The notes beneath the pieces were generated by a model. That model was not told the DNA's origin. It saw nothing but the letters and a program-made list of their open reading frames with translations, and made no database searches. This document shows, one piece after another, positions 58,236 to 64,000 of a stretch of DNA of 64,000 nt (the first letter of the stretch is position 1; the number at the start of each line of letters is the position of its first letter). The translations under genes and the position numbers were made by a program. Source of the DNA: Peromyscus leucopus (lineage: Eukaryota > Chordata > Mammalia > Rodentia > Cricetidae); the NCBI RefSeq assembly GCF_004664715.2, contig NC_051075.1, forward strand, positions 35,813,495 through 35,877,494. The letters run 5' to 3'.

Positions 58236-59776
58236 TGCAGTAATATTTTATTTGTGCAGAAATGTGGTGATATTTTATTTGTGCTTTAATAAAGTTTGCC
58301 TGGAGATCAGAGGAAATAGCAAGCCATCTTTTTTTCCTTTTATTTTATTTTACAATACCATTCAGTTCTACATATCAGCCACGGATTCCCTTGTTCTCCC
58401 CCTTCCTGCTCCCCTCCCCTCCCCCCACCCCACCCTCCATTCCCACCTCCTCCAGGGCAAAGCCTCCCCAGAGGACTGAAATCAACCTGGTAGACTCAGT
58501 CCAGGCAGGTCCATCCCCTCCTCCCAGACTGAGCCCAGCGTCCCTGCATAAGCCCCAGGTTTCAAACAGCCAAATCATGCAATGAGCACAGGACCCAGTA
58601 CCACTGCCTAGATGCCTCCCAAACAGATCAAGTCAATCAACTGTCTCACCTATTCAGAGGACCTGATCCAGCTGGGGGCCCCTCAGCCTTTGGTTCATAG
58701 TTCATGTGTTTCCATTCATTTGGCTATTTGTCCCTGTGCTTTATCCAACCTTGGTTTCAACAATTCTCGCTCATATAAACCCTCCTCTTTCTCGCTAATT
58801 AGACTCCTGGAGCTCCACCTGGGGCCTATCCGTGGATTTCTGCATCCAGATTCCTCAGTCCTTGGATGGGGTTTCTGGCACAACTATTAGGGTGTTTGGC
58901 CATCCCATCACCAGAGTAGGTCAGTCCCGGCTGTCTCTCGACCATTGCCAGCAGTCTATTGTGGGAGTATCTTTGTGGATTTCTGTGGGCCTCTCTAGCA
59001 CTTTGTTTCTTCCTTTTCTCATGTGGTCTCCTATTCCTTGTTCTCCGTCTCTGTTCTTGATCCAGCTGGGATCTCCTGCTCCCACGGGCTCTCTTTCCCT
59101 CGACCCTCGCCCTTCATTACTCCCACTCATGTCCAGGTTGTTCATGTAGATCTCAGCCATTTCTCCATCATGGGGCAATCCCCGTGTCTTTCTTGGGGTC
59201 CTGTTTTCCAGGTAGCCTCTCTGGTGATGTGAGTAGCAGTCCAGGCATCCTTATTCCACCTCTAGTATCCTCCTATGAGTGAGTACACACCATATTTGTC
59301 TTTCTGAGTCTGGGTTACCTCACTCAGGATGATTTTTTTCTAGATCCATCCATTTGCCAAAACCTGGAAGCAAGCCATTTTAAGTAAACACAGAAGTCAG
59401 ACAGTGGTAGCCCAAGCCCTGAAGTGATAACTTAGCAGGCAAGGTCTTTATGTGTTCAAAGTCATACTAGGGGATGGAGCCAAGCAATGTGACACAGGCC
59501 TTTAATCCTAGTACCAACCATAGAGACCTGGAGGTCTGTACAGACAGTGACAAGGAAGTGAGGTAGCTGGGCTAAGATAGCCAATGAGAAGGCAGAACAG
59601 AAAGACAATAAAGGCGAGGGTAAGACAGGAAGTAGCTCACATTTGGAAGCTGCAGAGATGGTGAGGTAAGGTTAGCGGTGGCTTTCCCTATTTCCCTGAT
59701 CTCTCTAAGGCTATCACCCCTATATTTGGCTCCATGTTTTTTTTATTTCATAAGACTGTTTAGAAATTCATCTACA
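58236..59776 (+). mobile_element. Solo class II ERV LTR inserted in L1M, itself split
   Basis: The left piece starts 'tgcagtaatattttatttgt' (58236-58327). The right piece ends 'gaaattcatctaca' (59369-59776). GTGGGA flanks both ends (58230-58235 and 59777-59782) without a mismatch. With the nested L1 and its duplicated target removed the LTR would be about 490 bp, close to its relative at 31.05 kb (460 bp). Confidence 0.85.
58328..59368 (-). mobile_element. 5'-truncated L1 inserted inside the LTR
   Basis: On plus it starts with a T-rich tail ('cttttttttccttttatttt'), followed by the antisense L1 3' UTR ('tacatatcagccacggattc', 'cccctccccccaccccaccc') and the ORF2 end ('ctgggttacctcactcagga', 'ctagatccatccatttgcc'). 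A 10-bp duplication 'agcaagccat' lies at 58318-58327 and 59369-59378. It is about 1.04 kb, and less decayed than other L1 pieces here. Open frames of 85-105 codons inside are not L1 proteins in frame. Confidence 0.88.
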
Positions 59777-59852
59777 GTGGGAAGTTAAGGCAAAACTCAC
59801 AAACAAATATTTCCTCTCAATTAAAAAGTTGTAGTTAGTTGGTTTATGATGC

Positions 59853-59955
<103 letters not shown>

Positions 59956-60230
59956 ACTTTTTTTAATGTGGCAAGGCAGTAATCCCATTTCTAAGAAGTT
60001 ACTCTAAAGATACAACAGGAAAAAAACACACAAATAAAGTTCTTTATTACTGCATTCATTGGAACCTCTATATAGCCTTCCATAGGCCTGTGGTTGAAAA
60101 TGGCATGTTACAGCAAGCTAGTGAGGCAGTATGTATTTTGCTAAGTAAATAATACGACTTTAAATTAATGTAGAGTGATATATAGAGAAGACAGTGTTAA
60201 ATAAAGTCCTGTCAACAGATTATCCTCAAA

Positions 60231-60639
60231 ACACTATCTTTTTTTTTAAGGAACAAAAGAAAAAATAGAAAAGTATAGAAAAGAGAACCTAAAGACTAGT
60301 GAGGCAGAGCTGGAGTGACAGGAATATAAGAAAAAGTAAAGAGGCATCCATAAAGTGGACCCTTCTCACAGGATCTTTGGAGAATGTTAATATTCCAATT
60401 GCTCAAGAAAACTATTTTTTTAAAAAAAAAATCACCTTGCCTAGGGAAATGTACACCACAATAATTAACCAAAACAAACTCCACCTGAGAATATAAACTG
60501 CACTCTATGGCAGAGAGAAAGAAACTTTCAAACTTAATATCTATTGTCTGAATTGTATTTTACTAAGTGAAATATAAAACCTGCAGCTGTTCATGAAGCA
60601 TAGTATGATAACTTAATGCCTGTATACAACACGTGTGGT
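60231..60639. other. Unassigned, possibly the L1M 3' end
   Basis: No gene. The AT-rich text near 60530-60600 could be the decayed 3' UTR of the preceding L1. Confidence 0.3.
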
Positions 60640-60825
60640 GAGTGATTTGGATTGCTAACTTGATTGGATTAAGAAACACCTAGGGTGTTGGTGAGGCATC
60701 TCTTTGGGGATGTCTTTGTTTCCAGAAGAAACTAATTAAGGAGAAAATCCTATACAATGAATGTGAATGCCATTGTCCATGTGCTAGGAACTCCAATGGG
60801 GAAAAAAGGTGTATGTGTGCCTGTG

Positions 60826-60879
<54 letters not shown>

Positions 60880-61055
60880 GTTGTTGTTGTTGTTGTTGTT
60901 AAAAAAATCACAGCAAATTCTGGAAGAATCTCCGATATGAACAAGGAAACGTACGCCCCTGTGCCACAACCTAGAATTGCTCTCATTGCTTCCCTGATAT
61001 AGCGGACTATACTTTCAAATCATGAGCCAAAATAAACCATTACTCCCTTAAACTA
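60640..61055 (+). mobile_element. Old LTR-like rodent repeat, second copy
   Basis: 'gctaacttgattggattaag' and 'atcatgagccaaaataaacc' near 61019 parallel the copy at 3535-3891. A (GT)n(TTG)n microsatellite (60828-60900) has expanded inside it. Confidence 0.5.
60828..60900. repeat. Compound (GT)n(TTG)n microsatellite
   Basis: About 25 GT units followed by seven TTG units. It gives Cys-Val or Thr-His and poly-Val or poly-Asn pseudo-frames on the two strands. Confidence 0.97.
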
Positions 61056-61059
61056 CTGA

Positions 61060-61340
61060 TTTCTTTGTATGTGCCTGTGTATATGTGTTTGCATGTACAC
61101 ATGAAGGTAGAGGCCAGAGGTCAACATCAGGTGTCTTTCTCAGTCCCTTTCCACCTTGTTTGTAGCTACACTAGCTGGTCAGCACTCCCCAAGTATTCTC
61201 CTGTTTCAACCTCCACAGTTCTGGGATAACAGGTCCCAGTTGTCATTCATGCCTTTTTCACTTCTGTTCTGTGGGATTAAACTCAGCTTCTCAGGTTTGT
61301 GTGTCAAGTACTTTACTAACAGAGCCATTTCCTCAGCCTT
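61060..61340 (-). mobile_element. B4-type SINE, antisense
   Basis: Antisense order: 'gtagaggccagaggtcaaca' and 'caggtgtctttctcagtccc' (outer part), 'cctccacagttctgggataa' (B1-like part) and 'gtcaagtactttactaacag' with 'agccatttcctcagcctttt' (ID-like part). Confidence 0.75.
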
Positions 61341-63444
61341 TTGAAGTTGATTTTCGTGAGGTATTTGTAGTGATCAAAGCATAGTAATTCATACTTCTGT
61401 TTCATAAAACTAAAACAAAAATAAATAAAACTGCACAGGGTACACAAAAATCATTAATAGTGAAAATGAGCAGTTTCGGGTTAGTTTGCTTTGGGAAATC
61501 TACCTCTTTGTGGGTCTTCCAAAGTTTTGTTCCACTAGCAGCCAAGCACAAGATCTCAAGCCTATTCTATAACAAGTTTGCCTACCTCACCACTTAAAAA
61601 CTACTGCAACATTTTAAAGTCATGCAACTCTTGTCTAATATCATTATAATAGAAAATAATTTGCTCAGTCTTGGGACAAATCAAGATAGAATTTAATTTC
61701 TGAAATTGACTGAGAAGTTTTTATCATATTTGATTTGATTTACAAATTTAGAAATGATGCATTATGCAATGAATATTTAGCAAATTCGGGTAATGTTTTA
61801 TTTACAAAGGTAAAACTATGAGTTGCTCAATAAAAAACAATGAAACTTTAATATATATAAAAGAATGTCAACTATAGCTTATAATTAAAGAAATTCTTTG
61901 TAGTTTCTGATACTGGAATTTTAAAAATAGTTGTTCTAGACATCAATGGGAGATAATGAACTTTAGTCCTAAAAAACTAGTAAAAAGGAAATGTTTTAGA
62001 AAATTTAAAATAAAAGTAATTGCTTATATTTCTACCTACTAAAAACATTTGATTTGATATATACATATGCATCAATTCTATACATTAAGTTTCTAGACAA
62101 CAATGCCCCTACAGGCATTACAAGGTAGGTGTGTAGCTAAGGGTGTTATGAGGTAGGGAATTTCTTAAATGGTATGTGTTTCTCAATACTTGACTGGTGT
62201 TGGATGTTTCTGTCTAACTAATTAGTCTTTATCCACTAAAATTCCACAGAAAGCAATGTTAGTTGGCAAAAACTTAGACAAAAGCCCCCACAAATACTGT
62301 CTTTTCTCAGTGTCATTCTCATAACATTCTCTTGTGTTAAACCTTTCTGTTCTAGAACACTAATATCCATGATTGCACTGGGAGAAATTCCTGAGGCTAT
62401 ACAAATAATAATTATAGCCAAGTAAGAGCAAATGTACATACATTTACTTCCTGAGACTCTAGAAGTCTTAAAATGCCCCGTCTTAAATGAGTGGACACCC
62501 AAGTTATTTGGAGTCTCTCCAAAACTCAGGAGACTCTTTGCATCACCTTTGTTTCATCCTTATCATATCTACAAAGTCTTTATTGACCAGTGAGACAACA
62601 AATTCACAGGTGCCAGGATGTGAAAAACAGACAATATTACAAGATCATATCTCTACATGCCATTATCACAGGTGATTCACTGAAAAAGGCGTTGGATCAG
62701 TTTGTCCTCTGGAGAAAGCCTCTGATGCAGCAAGATCACACAGATAAACTGCAGATCTGGATGTAACCAATAAGGTCCAGCCTCAGTGGAAGCACAAGCA
62801 GAAAGATATCCTTTCCTGGGGGTATATCTGTGGACACTCAGGACTTTCAGCATTCAGTCTTCAAAGATAAATTCCCATTTTGCTTAACATGTAACACACT
62901 CTATCTATTCTCCTGAAATATTGCTTCCTCTTCTATATAAAATATAGACTTAAAAAATAAAACTATGTGGCTTGAAATTGTAGAAGAGAAAATTTGGGAA
63001 GAAGGGGATCAAAGGAAAGAGAAATGGGAAAAGGAAAGGGTCATGGAATGCAGTAAGACCAAATTATACCATAAATGTTTGAGGATGTCATAACGTTGTA
63101 AATAGAGTATATACTAAAAGATAAATACAAATGCCCATGGACTAGTGTGACTTCACATGGAAAATACATTTAGATATAAATGGGTCTTTTCCCAAGGAAA
63201 TCCATGAACTGAAACCCCCTTAATAAGAATGGTAGCTTTACCATTGAGCATAACCATTAAATCCAACACCATTCAAAAGTACAGTAATCTCACTTATAAC
63301 CACTCCATTAAAGATTGTGAAAGCAGAATTATTAAAATTAAGGTAGAAGTTGCCTCCTAATGAAAATTAAATGACAATGAAAATTTCACTGTTTAAAATA
63401 TATATATTCTACCAAAAATTTTAATGTTTCAGATGAAAACCTGA
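61341..63444. other. Unassigned AT-rich sequence
   Basis: About 2.1 kb with no gene or repeat I can name. Confidence 0.4.
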
Positions 63445-63600
63445 GAAAATTATTCTTTTTTTTATTTATTCCTCTCCCATATATTACATTCTGACCACAT
63501 TTTCACCTCCCTCCTCTCCTCCCAGTACCTCCTACCTTCCCTCTCACCCAGATGTACTTCTCCTAACAACAAAGTAATCAGAACTCTTTCCCACTCAAAA
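63445..63600 (-). mobile_element. L1 3' terminus, antisense
   Basis: 'tttatttattcctctcccat', 'acattctgaccacattttca', 'cctccctcctctcctcccag' and 'tctcacccagatgtac' are the reversed L1 3' UTR end beginning at its tail. Confidence 0.65.
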
Positions 63601-64000
63601 GTGGTTGTGAAAGGGTGTTTTGTATAATTGTCTCTCACAGATTTAGACTTTGAATACTAGTTGTTTTTCTTTGGTTTCAGCCCAGTTCTAGATACAGAGT
63701 TTGTGGCCTCAATTAGACCACACATTCTAATTTTGTAGACACCTCAAAGTCAAGTTTGCAGCCAGTAAGAGACAAAATGTCTTGCAATAAAAAAAAATAT
63801 TAAGTTTAAGCTTCCCAGTCTCGGGTGTTTTAATGTCTATAATTCATGTCGCATGTCAGAATTGCTATGATGAGGACAGTAAGGTAGATTTATCTGTTGG
63901 GAATCAAAAATATCTTCAATGTTAGTATCACAGCTATAATTTTGCCAGTATTACAGCAATTAGTGACCTGCTCAAGTCGATATTTGAATACAAAAAGGCC
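63601..64000. other. Unassigned sequence at window end
   Basis: No gene or recognised repeat. Confidence 0.4.

Noticed and set aside
58391..59232. Cluster of 64-105-codon frames on both strands
   Set aside because: All fall in the antisense L1 3' UTR/ORF2 end, in frames that do not encode L1 proteins.

Overview
The window reads as nuclear DNA of a muroid rodent, most likely a cricetid (deer mouse, vole or hamster group). It is AT-rich and packed with B1, B2/B3, B4 and ID SINEs, rodent L1 tails, MaLR and class II ERV LTRs, and long CT, CA/TG, AT and GAAA microsatellites. The two B1 copies near 48.3-48.6 kb carry a 'gcgcctttcctggaactcac' type core that I associate with cricetids rather than Mus or Rattus; this is recalled, not searched. 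I see no intact protein-coding gene, no operon-like organisation and no CRISPR or other prokaryotic system. It looks like gene-poor intergenic or intronic sequence.

Layout. 0-10 kb: antisense L1, a MaLR-like LTR, a B1 with perfect target-site duplication, B2, and microsatellites in otherwise unassigned DNA. 10-15 kb: a decayed minus-strand coding remnant and a B3 SINE. 15.5-20.0 kb: an old non-coding ERV bounded by two direct LTRs of equal length (358 bp), with a degenerate primer-binding-site-like segment and a purine tract; an L1 scrap and two back-to-back solo LTRs have inserted into it. 21.4-22.4 kb: a possible LTR with a TATA box, then an L1 3' end. 24.5-25.8 kb: a nearly complete processed retrocopy of NPM1 (nucleophosmin) on the minus strand, with target-site duplications, poly(A) signal, 5' and 3' UTRs and a single nonsense codon. 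27-33 kb: SINEs, an ID element and a solo LTR. 33.5-34.2 kb: a weak candidate terminal exon. 35.6-36.9 kb: an old L1 with a 5' inversion. 41-45 kb: two related solo LTRs, an antisense L1 3' UTR and a hAT transposon with visible termini. 47-52.9 kb: B1 pair, L1, MaLR LTR. 57.9-60.2 kb: three-level nesting (old L1, then an ERV LTR, then a young-type L1). 60.6-64 kb: old repeats and unassigned sequence.

The features do not form a pathway. They record successive retrotransposition: the L1 machinery probably made the SINEs and the NPM1 copy, and ERV integrations left 6-bp duplications. Several insertion histories can be read directly from duplicated target sites. No previously undescribed functional system was found. 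The best follow-up targets are the NPM1 retrocopy, the composite ERV, the nested cluster at 58-60 kb and the candidate exon at 33.5 kb. Repeat family names are from memory and should be confirmed with a repeat library.
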